Assembly (NCBI RefSeq): GCF_003994855.1
Contig: NZ_CP034142.1
Span: 744,001-808,000, forward strand
Direction of reading: 5' to 3'
Length of the DNA: 64,000 bases
Source of the DNA: Marinobacter sp. NP-4(2019)
GTDB lineage: Bacteria; Pseudomonadota; Gammaproteobacteria; Pseudomonadales; Oleiphilaceae
Under the pieces are notes generated by a model. That model saw only the letters and a list, made by a program, of their open reading frames with translations, made no database searches and was not told where the DNA came from. Below are positions 17,497 to 26,332 of the stretch, in pieces. A program made the position numbers and the translations under genes. Within the stretch, counting starts at the first letter, position 1. Every line of letters begins with the position of its first letter.

Positions 17497-18092
17497 ACGT
17501 TCTGGTCCTGCAAAATCACTTTCAATTTGTTCAACGCCAGACGCACCCTGCTTTTCACCGTGCCAAGGGGAATGTTCAGTTCATCTGCCACCATCTGGTG
17601 GGATTTGTTCTCCATATACACCTTGGCAATAACGGTGATCTGTTCTTCCGGCAAATGGCTCAGGGATTCCCGTATCCGTCGCTCGGACATAAGACGGTGC
17701 AGGGACGTCACCGGTTCGTCCTCATTTTCGCCCGGAATCTGCCACAGGTCTTCCGTTTCCACCGGCATTTCCACGCTGAGACGTTTCATCTTGCGCAGCA
17801 TGTCGATGCGCTGGTTACGGGCGATGGTGAAGATCCAGGTCGAAGCTGCGGCCTTGCGCCAGTCATAAAGGCTGGATCGCCGCCAGATGGAGACAAATAC
17901 TTCCTGAACCAGCTCTTCCGCGTGGCTGGCCATGCCATTCGCCATCGCGTAATACTTTATCTGTGGGCCAAAATGCTCAAACAGCGCGTGATACGCCTGG
18001 CGATCCTGGTTTTTGCCCACTTTTTCCAGCAACTGGCTCCACGGGTCCTTGCGGCCCTCGGGGCGAGTGGGCTTTTGATCCAGTGTCGTCAC
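17493..18092 (-). CDS. ECF sigma factor, RpoE/ECF11 type (ChrR partner)
   Basis: I place the start at the GTG at 18092 because AAGGAG lies 6 nt before it; the frame stays open further up to 18149 but without a ribosome site. The 199-aa protein has region 2 (VQEVFVSIWRRSSLYDWRKA and TWIFTIARNQRIDMLRK) and region 4 (LSHLPEEQITVIAKVYMENKS, in parts; GTVKSRVRLALNKL). Together with the overlapping chrR gene it forms an ECF11-like pair for singlet oxygen/photo-oxidative stress. A TGATC (18132-18136, minus strand) upstream could be the autoregulated -35, but I find no good -10. Confidence 0.9.
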   Translation of the reverse strand: MTTLDQKPTRPEGRKDPWSQLLEKVGKNQDRQAYHALFEHFGPQIKYYAMANGMASHAEELVQEVFVSIWRRSSLYDWRKAAASTWIFTIARNQRIDMLRKMKRLSVEMPVETEDLWQIPGENEDEPVTSLHRLMSERRIRESLSHLPEEQITVIAKVYMENKSHQMVADELNIPLGTVKSRVRLALNKLKVILQDQNV

Positions 18093-18250
18093 CGGACGCT
18101 CCTTGACTGTTGCATGGTTTGAACAGGTCCTGATCATTATTCTATGCACTCGTCGAGGGTTTGTCAGTTAGTTGATATACGACGGGACTGTGATCGTAGA
18201 TCAGTTCCGGTCGCACAAACCTTGGGTGCTTTCGAATGTGACCAGGGACG

Positions 18251-20170
18251 CTATTCTTCCAGGTAGGTGTACCCTTCGAGCCCGCTCCTGAGCTCGTTGA
18301 GTAATTCGTGCTGCTCCTCTGGGGACAGGTGGCTTGCCTCGAACTGGCTCTGGTAGGACTCCAGCAGTGCCGCCGGTTCGAAATTGACATAGCGCAGCAC
18401 TTTCGCAACGGTATCGCCGGTGGTCGCGTCACTGACGGTGTATCCTCCGGCGCCATTACCATGCACATCAACGGAGTGGGTGTCACCGAACAGGTTGTGC
18501 ATGTCGCCGAGGATTTCCTGGTAGGCGCCGGTCATGAAGAATCCCATTAGCAATGGCTTGCCAGGCTTTCCTTCCGGCAGGGGCAAGGTGGTTTCCACCC
18601 CCTGGCCATCCACATACCGGTCAATCCGGCCGTCGGAGTCGCAGGTGATGTCCTGGATCACTGCGCGGCGGGACAAGGGGCGGTCGAGCCCGTTGATGGG
18701 CATGACCGGGAAGATCTGGTCGATGCCCCAGACATCCGGGAGGGACTGGAACAGGGAGAAATTCACAAACAGCTTCTCGGCGAGCTTTTCGTTGAGCTCA
18801 TCGATAATCTCCCGGTGTGCCCGATTGGCACTGTCCAACTGGGTTCTCAGCAACCGGCAACAGCTGGTGTACAGCGTTTCCGCATCCGCCCGCTCGCTGA
18901 GGGACAGCAGGCCGTGAGCAAACTGGGCGTGAACATCGGCCATGGCGTGGAGTACGTCATGGTAGATTTCCGCCAGTGAGCGGGGGGTGTCGTCGTCTTT
19001 CAGACTTTGCAAGTCACGCCACAGATCCTGCAAGGGGGCTGCAGCGTCTGAAGCGGGTTGAATGGCCGCACGGACATCGGGCGTTTCCTGGTCAATGACG
19101 TTGGTAACCAGTACTGAGTGATGGGCCGTCAGTGCGCGGCCGGATTCACTGATCAGGTCAGGGTGGGGGATGCCGGCACGATCACATTCGGCCTGCAGGA
19201 CATGGACAACGTTGTAGGCGTATTCATGGACGCTGTAATTCATCGAGCAACTGCTGCGAGAACGCGTGCCTTCGTAATCCACGCCCAGACCACCGCCTAT
19301 GTCCACGGTGCCAACGGGGGCGCCCATCTTGCGCAGCTCGCTGTAGAATCGTGCGCATTCCTTCAGCCCGGTCTGGATATCGCGGATGTTGGCTATCTGG
19401 GATCCCAGGTGAAAGTGCAGTAATTGGAGAGTGTCCAGTGCCTCCGCGTCGCGGAGCGTTGCCACGACGTCCAGGACCTGGCTGGCGGAGAGACCGAACT
19501 TGGACTTTTCGCCCCCGGTATTCTGCCAGTTGCCCTTGCCAATGGTGGCCAGCCGCGCCCGTACGCCAAGCAACGGCGAAACGCCGAGGTTGCGGGACTC
19601 TTCCAGAATCAGTGGCAGCTCGGACTGTTTCTCCACCACTATGAACACCCGGTGTCCCAGTTTCTGTCCGATCAGCGCAAGGCGGACGTATTCGCGGTCC
19701 TTGTAGCCGTTGCAGACAATCACCGATCCCGGTTGGCCGGACATTGCCAATACCGCCATCAATTCCGGTTTGCTGCCTGCTTCCAGGCCGATCTGGTTGT
19801 TGCTTGCGGCTGGCTCCGCCCGCAGTAACTCCTCGACCACGCGACGTTGCTGGTTGACCTTGATTGGATAAACCGCAGTGTATTGTCCCTGGTAGCCCTG
19901 CTCCAGAGCCACCTTGTTGAAAGCACCACACAGTTTGTTGACCCGGTCGTGAAGGATGTCGGTAAAACGGATCAGCACCGGGAGCTGGATGCCCCGGGCG
20001 GTCAGCGTGCGGGTCAGTTCCGGCAGGTTGATGCCATCTCCGGTGGCATCACCACGGCCTCGATCTGGCCGTATGAGCACCTCGCCACGTTCATTCACGT
20101 CGATATAGCCATCGCTCCAGTGGGCGATGTTGTACACCTTGTGGGCGGTGTTTACGGAGGCCTGGGTCAT
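18251..20170 (-). CDS. speA: biosynthetic arginine decarboxylase
   Basis: The 639-aa protein has the length and motifs of SpeA: YTAVYPIKVNQQRRVVEEL with the PLP lysine, GLEAGSKPELMAVLA, HFHLGSQIANIRDIQ and VDIGGGLGVDYEGTRS. It converts arginine to agmatine, the first step of putrescine synthesis by the arginine route. It is divergent from speE, with ~200 bp between. No agmatinase or agmatine deiminase gene is in this window. Confidence 0.96.
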   Translation of the reverse strand: MTQASVNTAHKVYNIAHWSDGYIDVNERGEVLIRPDRGRGDATGDGINLPELTRTLTARGIQLPVLIRFTDILHDRVNKLCGAFNKVALEQGYQGQYTAVYPIKVNQQRRVVEELLRAEPAASNNQIGLEAGSKPELMAVLAMSGQPGSVIVCNGYKDREYVRLALIGQKLGHRVFIVVEKQSELPLILEESRNLGVSPLLGVRARLATIGKGNWQNTGGEKSKFGLSASQVLDVVATLRDAEALDTLQLLHFHLGSQIANIRDIQTGLKECARFYSELRKMGAPVGTVDIGGGLGVDYEGTRSRSSCSMNYSVHEYAYNVVHVLQAECDRAGIPHPDLISESGRALTAHHSVLVTNVIDQETPDVRAAIQPASDAAAPLQDLWRDLQSLKDDDTPRSLAEIYHDVLHAMADVHAQFAHGLLSLSERADAETLYTSCCRLLRTQLDSANRAHREIIDELNEKLAEKLFVNFSLFQSLPDVWGIDQIFPVMPINGLDRPLSRRAVIQDITCDSDGRIDRYVDGQGVETTLPLPEGKPGKPLLMGFFMTGAYQEILGDMHNLFGDTHSVDVHGNGAGGYTVSDATTGDTVAKVLRYVNFEPAALLESYQSQFEASHLSPEEQHELLNELRSGLEGYTYLEE

Positions 20171-20371
20171 TGTGGTCTTCCTGTACTGAATCTGTGCCGG
20201 ACGAATGCCGGCGTCTGGCGGTCATTGTATGGATTACTCCGTCCCGCTAAAAGAACCGCTTACGGAAAATACGTGGATGGCCATAGCCTATAGTGCTTTA
20301 GCTGAGGAGCTGTCAGACCTACAATACCTGCTATATGACACTGGCTCGCTGAGCAACACGAGGAACACATC

Positions 20372-21253
20372 ATGACGGCATTGAACGAAAACTGGTTTAC
20401 AGAGGTATTCCAGAATCACGGAACCGCGTTTTCCCTGCAGGTCAGGAACAAGCTGCACGAAGAGCAGAGCGAATTCCAGAAACTGGAAATCTACGAGACC
20501 GAAACGTTCGGTAACCTCATGGTGCTCGATGGCTGCGTAATGCTGACCAGCCGGGACAATTTCCTGTATCACGAAATGATGACGCATCCGGCGCTGTTTA
20601 CCCACCGGGATCCCAGGAAGGTGGTGATTGTCGGTGGGGGAGACTGCGGTACATTGAAGGAAGTTCTCAAGCATCCGGATATTGAAGAGGCCTGGCAGGT
20701 AGAGATCGATGAGCGGGTAACCCGATTGTCGGAAAAGTACTTCCCGGAACTCTGTGATTCCAATGACGACCCGCGCGCCAACTTCTTCTTTGGTGACGGT
20801 GTCCAGTGGATGCGGGATGTGGAGCCCAACAGCATCGACGTGATCATTATCGACAGTACCGATCCCGTGGGGCCGGCGGAGGGCCTGTTTGCCCTCGACT
20901 TTTACCGGGACGCCATGCTGGCGCTGCGGGACGGTGGCATTCTGGTCCAGCAAAGTGAATCGCCGTTGCTGCATACCGATACCATCATCAAAACCATGCA
21001 CGAAGACATGCGCAAGGCCGGTTTTGATCATATCCAGACGCTGCCGTTTCCGCAGCCGGTTTATCCGACAGGTTGGTGGAGTTGCACCATGGCCGGAAAG
21101 GAAAAGCCGGTGCAATATTTCCGTGAGGAAGACGCCGAGCAGAGGCCATTTGTGACCCGCTATTACAACGCCGGCACGCATCGGGGGGCTCTGGAAATGC
21201 CGCAGTTTATGGTGGATGCGCTGGAGGACCGGGTGATTCCCGGCGAAGGCTGA
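20372..21253 (+). CDS. speE: polyamine aminopropyltransferase (spermidine synthase)
   Basis: The 293-aa protein shows the spermidine synthase set: the start WFTEVFQNHGTAFSLQV, GNLMVLDGCVMLTSRDNFLYHE (in parts), the SAM-type loop VVIVGGGDCGTLKEVLKH, and catalytic DSTDPVGPAEGLF. It transfers aminopropyl from decarboxylated SAM to putrescine. A GAGGA ribosome site precedes the ATG. It is divergent from speA, the enzyme that starts the same pathway. No SAM decarboxylase (speD) is near. Confidence 0.95.
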   Translation: MTALNENWFTEVFQNHGTAFSLQVRNKLHEEQSEFQKLEIYETETFGNLMVLDGCVMLTSRDNFLYHEMMTHPALFTHRDPRKVVIVGGGDCGTLKEVLKHPDIEEAWQVEIDERVTRLSEKYFPELCDSNDDPRANFFFGDGVQWMRDVEPNSIDVIIIDSTDPVGPAEGLFALDFYRDAMLALRDGGILVQQSESPLLHTDTIIKTMHEDMRKAGFDHIQTLPFPQPVYPTGWWSCTMAGKEKPVQYFREEDAEQRPFVTRYYNAGTHRGALEMPQFMVDALEDRVIPGEG

Positions 21254-21346
21254 CGGTTTTCGCATTCCTGAGAATCTTGGCTAAACTGCAAGGGTGATCA
21301 TTAATTGATCGACGATAACCGTTCGGTTGTAGCTGGAGAGTAGGAT

Positions 21347-21541
21347 ATGGATGTTAGAAAAGGTGAGCAGGAACGGAACTGGTTCCGCAGTGATCGGTTT
21401 ACCACAATCAATGGCCAGTGGTTCTTCCAGACTCGGGAGGGAACATTTGAAGGGCCTTTCGACAGTGTGAATGAGGCGCAGATGGAACTGTTGCTTTTTT
21501 TACGCCACTCGGAAGGCGACATCTTCCGTAATGCGATCTAA
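21347..21541 (+). CDS. small DUF6316-like protein
   Basis: The 64-aa protein contains WFRSDRFTTINGQWFFQTRE and GPFDSVNEAQMEL, which I recall from the DUF6316 family of small gammaproteobacterial proteins. It is cytosolic, with no signal peptide or cysteine. It follows speE by 93 bp and has its own terminator. Function unknown. Confidence 0.7.
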   Translation: MDVRKGEQERNWFRSDRFTTINGQWFFQTREGTFEGPFDSVNEAQMELLLFLRHSEGDIFRNAI

Positions 21542-21561
21542 CGTCTGATTGGTCGAGAAAC

Positions 21562-21591
21562 AAAAGGGGCGCTCCACGGAGCGCCCCTTTT
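21562..21591. terminator. bidirectional Rho-independent terminator
   Basis: GGGGCGCTCC (21566-21575) pairs perfectly with GGAGCGCCCC (21578-21587), flanked by AAAA on the left and TTTT on the right. It serves both the plus-strand small gene and the convergent amtB gene. Confidence 0.93.
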
Positions 21592-21612
21592 GCGTTGCAC
21601 TGTCGGCAGTCC

Positions 21613-22881
21613 TTATTTGCTGCTGACAAACTCCGGATAGGCTTCCATACCACACTCGGACAGGTCGACGCCTTCGTACTCGTCTTCCTCGCTGACCCGC
21701 AGGCCAACCACTGCCTTGATGATGCCCCAGACGATCAGGCTGGTGACGAACACCCAGACGAAGATGGTGAGGGCACCGACGATCTGGCCGATGAAGCTGG
21801 AGCCGTCATTGGTAATCGGTACCAGCAGCAGGCCGAGCAGGCCACACACACCGTGTACCGAGATGGCACCGACGGGATCGTCAATCCGCAACTTGTCCAT
21901 GGTGACGATGCTCAGTACCACCAGCACGCCGCCGAGGCCGCCAAAGATGGCTGCGGTCAGGGCGCTGGGTGTGGAAGGCTCGGCAGTGATAACCACCAGG
22001 CCGGCCAGGGCGCCGTTCAGCAGCATGGTCAGGTCGGCCTTGCCGAACATCAGTCGTGCGGTGATCAGCGCGGCGATGGCGCCGCCGGCGGCGGCAGCGT
22101 TGGTGTTCAGGAACACCATGGCAACGGCGTGGGCGCTGGAGATATCGCCCAGCTTCAGGACCGAGCCACCGTTAAAGCCGAACCAGCCCATCCACAGGAT
22201 GAAGGTACCGAGGGTTGCCAGCGGCATGTTGGCACCCGGAATGGCATGGATCTCGCCATTGCGGCCGTACTTGCCTTTACGGGCACCCAGCAGCAGAACA
22301 CCTGCCAGAGCGGCGGCTGCACCAGCCATGTGAACGATGCCGGAACCGGCGAAGTCACTGAAGCCCAGATCGCTGAGGCTGTACATGCCGAGTACGGAAG
22401 CCCCGCCCCAGGTCCAGGCGCCTTCCATCGGGTAGATGAAGCCGGTCATTACAACGGCGAAGAACAGGAAGGCCCAGAGCTTCATACGCTCGGCCACGGC
22501 GCCGGATACGATGGACATGGCGGTTGCAACGAACACAACCTGGAAGAAGAAGTCAGACGCGCCAGAGTAGATGGAGCCGCCTTCGAAGCCGTCTTCACGG
22601 CCAGCATAGTCACCAAGGACACCGGCTACGTCCACGTTGCCCATGCCAGTGAGGAAGATATTGCCGCCGTACATGATCGCGTAACCGCAAACCAGGTACA
22701 TGGTGCAGGCCACTGCAAACAGGGCCACGTTCTTGGTCAGGATTTCCGTAGTGTTCTTGGCGCGCACCAGGCCAGCTTCCAGCATGGCAAAGCCAGCGGC
22801 CATCCACATGACTAATGCACCGCACACCAGGAAATAAAAAGTATCTATAGCATACTGCAGGTGAAAGATATTGCTTTCCAT
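21613..22881 (-). CDS. amtB: ammonium transporter
   Basis: The 422-aa protein has 11 membrane spans. It carries the Amt motifs VMWMAAGFAMLEAGLVRAKN, GAVAERMKLWAF and DFAGSGIVHMAGAAAAL, with the pore twin histidines in GIVHMAG and GAISVHGVCG. There is no extra signal peptide; the first segment starts directly in the membrane. It lies 71 bp after glnK on the same strand, the standard glnK-amtB operon in which PII blocks the channel when nitrogen is plentiful. Confidence 0.96.
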   Translation of the reverse strand: MESNIFHLQYAIDTFYFLVCGALVMWMAAGFAMLEAGLVRAKNTTEILTKNVALFAVACTMYLVCGYAIMYGGNIFLTGMGNVDVAGVLGDYAGREDGFEGGSIYSGASDFFFQVVFVATAMSIVSGAVAERMKLWAFLFFAVVMTGFIYPMEGAWTWGGASVLGMYSLSDLGFSDFAGSGIVHMAGAAAALAGVLLLGARKGKYGRNGEIHAIPGANMPLATLGTFILWMGWFGFNGGSVLKLGDISSAHAVAMVFLNTNAAAAGGAIAALITARLMFGKADLTMLLNGALAGLVVITAEPSTPSALTAAIFGGLGGVLVVLSIVTMDKLRIDDPVGAISVHGVCGLLGLLLVPITNDGSSFIGQIVGALTIFVWVFVTSLIVWGIIKAVVGLRVSEEDEYEGVDLSECGMEAYPEFVSSK

Positions 22882-22952
22882 ATGAAGCCCTCCGCACGAG
22901 GCTTTTCAGGTTATAAGTTTTTTGCGTTGGCTATCGGGAATTCAGGCGGTTA

Positions 22953-23291
22953 TCAGACCGCTTCCTCGCCGGTTTCCCCGGTCCGGATACGGATCGCCTG
23001 TTCGAGCTCAGTCACGAAGATCTTGCCGTCACCGATTTTGCCGGTGTTGGCCGCCTTGGTGATGGACTCGATCACCTGATCCAGCAGGTTGTCACCGATG
23101 GCGACTTCAACCTTGACCTTGGGCAGGAAATCCACCACGTATTCCGCGCCACGATAGAGTTCTGTGTGGCCCTTTTGCCGCCCGAAGCCTTTCACTTCGG
23201 TGACGGTTACGCCTTGCACGCCAATCTCGGATAGTGCCTCACGGACATCATCCAATTTGAAAGGCTTGATGATCGCTGTCACAAGTTTCAT
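22953..23291 (-). CDS. glnK: PII nitrogen-regulatory protein GlnK
   Basis: I set the start at 23291, where AAGGAGA precedes the ATG. This gives a 112-aa protein with the standard start MKLVTAIIKPFKLDDVREAL. The T-loop carries the uridylylation target Tyr51 in LYRGAEY, and the B-loop reads TGKIGDGKIFV. PII proteins sense 2-oxoglutarate and ATP/ADP and control AmtB and the NtrB/GlnE systems. A sigma-54 promoter and NtrC boxes lie upstream. Confidence 0.96.
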   Translation of the reverse strand: MKLVTAIIKPFKLDDVREALSEIGVQGVTVTEVKGFGRQKGHTELYRGAEYVVDFLPKVKVEVAIGDNLLDQVIESITKAANTGKIGDGKIFVTELEQAIRIRTGETGEEAV

Positions 23292-23404
23292 TGCTTTCTC
23301 CTTGGTAAAGCCGTCCCAACAGTGAGGGCCCATTGGCCGTTTGTGTTGAGGTCGGGATGCTGCCACCTCGCACACCAATTGTGCGGATTGCGTACGAGGC
23401 CTGT

Positions 23405-23421
23405 AGCATCGGGTGTGCCAA
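23405..23421 (-). promoter_or_regulatory. sigma-54 promoter of glnK-amtB
   Basis: Read on the minus strand, TTGGCACACCCGATGCT matches the sigma-54 pattern (TGGCAC-N5-TTGCW). The -24 GG and -12 GC are exactly 10 bases apart; the only loss is ATGCT for TTGCT. Transcription should start near 23394, giving a leader of about 100 nt before glnK. Confidence 0.85.
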
Positions 23422-23484
23422 CGCAAAAAAGTTTCGTTATTTCATATGGTTAAAAATATACCGCTCCAGTTTGGAACATTGTGG

Positions 23485-23531
23485 CGCACCAAAATGGGGC
23501 TCTGATTTACGCGACGAGCCAAATTGGCGCA
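23485..23531 (-). promoter_or_regulatory. two NtrC-type enhancer boxes upstream of glnK
   Basis: Two 17-bp sites resemble the NtrC consensus TGCACC-N5-GGTGCA: 23485-23501 (GCACCAAAATGGGGC core, about 14 of 17) and 23515-23531 (GCCAAATTGGCGC core, about 12 of 17). They begin 30 bp apart, three helical turns, and lie about 90 and 120 bp upstream of the predicted start. That is the usual enhancer position. Confidence 0.7.
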
Positions 23532-23677
23532 CCGTGCAAACCGTCCTGCGGCGTTATTATACTGCGGACAGGGCACAGTATGGCAGGGCCAGCGATGTGT
23601 TACACTCCCGCAAGTCCATTCCGGGCGTCTGATCGTTGGTTGGCGCCGGAACCCGTCGATGCCAGAGAGGTGATGTT

Positions 23678-23932
23678 GTGAAAGGTCCGCAGGATTTTTT
23701 GGCCCAGCTCCAGGGCCAGTTCGGCCAGTTTGTGCCCGATATGGCCCGTGCGGCCCGGGAAGATTTCGAAACCCAGGCACGGGCAACGGTGATGTCAGTG
23801 CTGTCCCGACTTGAGCTGGTAACCCGTGAAGAGTTTGACGCCCAGCAGGCGGTGTTGATGAAGACCCGTGAAAAGGTGGAGGCGCTGGAGAAGCGCGTTG
23901 CCGCACTGGAAAGCAAGCTGCAGGATAACTGA
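23678..23932 (+). CDS. ubiK: ubiquinone biosynthesis accessory factor UbiK
   Basis: The start is the GTG at 23678 with AGAGAGG at 23664-23670. The 84-aa protein is all helical. QGQFGQFVPDMARAAREDFE and the C-terminal coiled coil LELVTREEFDAQQAVL then EKVEALEKRVAALESKL are typical of the UbiK/YqiC (BMFP) family. These proteins form trimers that assist UbiJ in aerobic ubiquinone synthesis. It precedes yifB, as in many gammaproteobacteria. Confidence 0.9.
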   Translation: MKGPQDFLAQLQGQFGQFVPDMARAAREDFETQARATVMSVLSRLELVTREEFDAQQAVLMKTREKVEALEKRVAALESKLQDN

Positions 23933-24002
23933 GCCTGCACCGAGTTGGGCCGGCGTGCCCATAAGTTGAACACTGAAAAAATCTGACCATGGAAGGTCGC
24001 GT

Positions 24003-25526
24003 ATGTTAGCCATTGTCCATTCCCGCGCCAGTATTGGCGTGTCCGCACCGGCTGTAACGGTTGAGGTGCACCTGTCCGGTGGGTTGCCGGCCCTTTCCAT
24101 TGTCGGGCTTCCGGAGACCGGGGTCCGGGAAAGCAAAGAGCGGGTCCGTAGTGCCCTGCTGAATGCCGGTTTTGAATTTCCTGCCCGTCGTATAACCATC
24201 AATCTGGCCCCCGCCGACCTACCAAAAGAAGGCGGGCGGTTTGACCTGCCCATTGCCCTGGGCATCCTCGCGGCCTCTGGCCAGATACCCCCGGAAAGCC
24301 TGGCAGCCTGTGAGTTCGTCGGGGAACTGTCCCTGGATGGGGCGTTGCGTCCCCTCAAAGGCATATTGCCGGCAGTACTGGCGGCGCGTGGGGAAGGCCG
24401 GAGGTTGCTGGTGCCCCAGGCGAATGCGTCAGAGGCTGCCCTGGCGAGCCAGGACGATGTGCTCTCCGCCGCCCATCTGCTGACCGTGTGTGAGCATCTG
24501 TGCGGTCGGGCAACGCTGGTGCCCCTTCCACCAGCCTCGCTGGATGAAGGGGCGGTTGCCGGACCGGACCTGGCGGATGTCCGCGGCCAGAGTGTACCAA
24601 GGCGGGCGCTGGAGGTGGCGGCTGCCGGAGCCCACAACCTGCTGTTTTATGGCCCGCCGGGGACCGGGAAAAGCATGCTGGCCAGCCGGCTGCCCGGTAT
24701 CCTGCCGTCGCTCACCACTAACGCGGCCCTGGAAGTGGCCAGTGTCCATTCGGTGGCCGGGTTGCCAGTGCGCGAGGGCTACTGGCGACAACCGCCGTTT
24801 CGTTCTCCCCATCACACCGCGTCTGCCGTGGCCATGGTGGGCGGTGGTAGCAGCCCCCGACCGGGAGAAATCTCCCTCGCCCATCGTGGCGTATTGTTTC
24901 TCGATGAGTTGCCAGAGTTTGAACGACGGGTGCTCGAAGTGCTCCGCGAACCCATGGAGAGCGGGGAGATATCCATCAGTCGTGCCGCCCGACAGGTAAC
25001 GTTTCCTGCCATGTTCCAAGTGGTGGGCGCGATGAATCCGTGTCCGTGCGGATACAATGGCCACCCGACAATCGAGTGCCAGTGTACGCCGCAGCAGGTC
25101 ATGCGCTACCGGGGCAAGGTGTCCGGGCCGTTGCTGGACCGCTTTGACCTGCACGTGGAGGTGCCGGTGCAGGGCGGGGACGTGTTGATGCAGAAACAGG
25201 CGGACGGTGAATCGAGTGATGTGGTCAGGGCCAGGGTGGCCCGGGCCCGCAATCGCCAGTTGCAGCGGGGAACCATCAATGCCGGCCTGGGTGGCAGTGA
25301 GCTGCACCGTTACTGTCGGCTGGACCGTCAGGGAGAGGCGTTGTTATCCGGTGCGATGGAGAAGCTTGGACTCTCCGCCCGCGCCCTGCACCGCATCCTC
25401 CGTGTAGCGAGAACCCTGGCGGACCTTGATGAATCCGATGGCATCGGCAATGACCACCTGGTGGAGGCGTTGGGCTATCGCAAGCTGGACCGGCAGCAAT
25501 CGGCTAATTCGGTTGTGTCGGCCTGA
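24003..25526 (+). CDS. comM: YifB/ComM family Mg-chelatase-like AAA+ ATPase
   Basis: The 507-aa protein has an N-terminal Lon-protease-like domain (about 20-165, with GLPALSIVGLPETGVRESKERV in parts). The Mg-chelatase AAA+ core carries Walker A GPPGTGKSM, Walker B VLFLDELPEF, and the CPCGYNGHPTIECQC cysteine cluster. A C-terminal domain (LSARALHRILRVARTLADLD) follows. In Vibrio, ComM is a hexameric helicase that helps branch migration during natural transformation; elsewhere the family (YifB) is of unknown role. Whether this host is competent is not shown here. Confidence 0.93.
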   Translation: MLAIVHSRASIGVSAPAVTVEVHLSGGLPALSIVGLPETGVRESKERVRSALLNAGFEFPARRITINLAPADLPKEGGRFDLPIALGILAASGQIPPESLAACEFVGELSLDGALRPLKGILPAVLAARGEGRRLLVPQANASEAALASQDDVLSAAHLLTVCEHLCGRATLVPLPPASLDEGAVAGPDLADVRGQSVPRRALEVAAAGAHNLLFYGPPGTGKSMLASRLPGILPSLTTNAALEVASVHSVAGLPVREGYWRQPPFRSPHHTASAVAMVGGGSSPRPGEISLAHRGVLFLDELPEFERRVLEVLREPMESGEISISRAARQVTFPAMFQVVGAMNPCPCGYNGHPTIECQCTPQQVMRYRGKVSGPLLDRFDLHVEVPVQGGDVLMQKQADGESSDVVRARVARARNRQLQRGTINAGLGGSELHRYCRLDRQGEALLSGAMEKLGLSARALHRILRVARTLADLDESDGIGNDHLVEALGYRKLDRQQSANSVVSA

Positions 25527-25601
25527 ATCGGTCCACTCTGGTAAACTGTGCGGTAATTTCTCCAGAACCAGACTCCGCTTCACTGCGGTTGAGGAACCCA
25601 G

Positions 25602-26318
25602 ATGACCGACGAAAAAGATCTGTCCAACGATTCCCCGGTAACCACGCGCCGTGGCATTCGCAGTTTTGTTCTGCGCCAGGGGCGCATGACCGAGGGCCAG
25701 AAGAAGGCGTACGAGCGTAGCTGGCCGATCTATGGGTTAACCCGTGAACAGGGCATGATTGATCCACGCCAGGTGTTCGGGCGTGATGCCATGCTCAACC
25801 TGGAAATCGGCTTTGGTATGGGCAAATCCCTTGCGGATATGGCCGAAGCGGCCCCGGAACAGGATTTTATCGGCGTCGAGGTGCACCTGCCCGGGGTGGG
25901 GGCATTGTTGAAGGAAGTTGAGGATCGTGGGCTTGAGAATGTGCGGGTCTACGCCATCGATGCCAATGATGTCATCGACCTGTGTCTGCCTGATGCCTGT
26001 CTTGATCGCGTCATGGTTTTCTTCCCGGACCCCTGGCACAAGAAGCGGCATCATAAGCGCCGCCTGATCCAGCATGACTTTGTTCAGCGAATTCGCCACA
26101 AGCTCCGGGTAGGCGGCATTCTGCACCTGGCAACGGACTGGGAAAACTACGCTGAGCACATGATGGAAGTGATGAATGAGGCAGAAGGCTTTGCCAACGC
26201 TTCCGAGCCGGGCCAGTTTTCGCCCCGCCCTGACGATCGTCCGATGACCAAGTTCGAGAAGCGCGGTGAGCAACTTGGCCACGGTGTCTGGGATCTGCTG
26301 TTCCACCGTACCAACTGA
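25602..26318 (+). CDS. trmB: tRNA (guanine-N7-)-methyltransferase
   Basis: The 238-aa protein shows the TrmB signatures: RSFVLRQGRMTEGQKKAYE, the SAM loop LEIGFGMGKSLADMA, and FFPDPWHKKRHHKRRL followed by FVQRIRHKLRVGG. It adds 7-methyl to G46 in the tRNA variable loop. Length is typical. It ends 14 bp from the convergent membrane-protein gene. Confidence 0.96.
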   Translation: MTDEKDLSNDSPVTTRRGIRSFVLRQGRMTEGQKKAYERSWPIYGLTREQGMIDPRQVFGRDAMLNLEIGFGMGKSLADMAEAAPEQDFIGVEVHLPGVGALLKEVEDRGLENVRVYAIDANDVIDLCLPDACLDRVMVFFPDPWHKKRHHKRRLIQHDFVQRIRHKLRVGGILHLATDWENYAEHMMEVMNEAEGFANASEPGQFSPRPDDRPMTKFEKRGEQLGHGVWDLLFHRTN

Positions 26319-26332
26319 CGTCTTTGGTGGCG

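Noticed and set aside
18093..18149. Longer N-terminus for the ECF sigma factor
   Set aside because: No ribosome site precedes the upstream ATGs, while AAGGAG precedes the GTG at 18092.
21613..22881. Long plus-strand frames opposite amtB (about 200 and 400 codons)
   Set aside because: They are antisense shadows produced by high GC at third positions; the amtB frame has all pore residues.
23321..23341. Possible riboswitch in the glnK leader
   Set aside because: The ~100-nt leader shows only a short GGCC-rich stem near 23330 and no known riboswitch pattern.
23442..23990. Minus-strand frame of about 180 codons opposite ubiK and the glnK upstream region
   Set aside because: It covers the NtrC boxes and the ubiK gene in antisense, lacks a ribosome site and shows no domain. 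ubiK on the plus strand explains the region.
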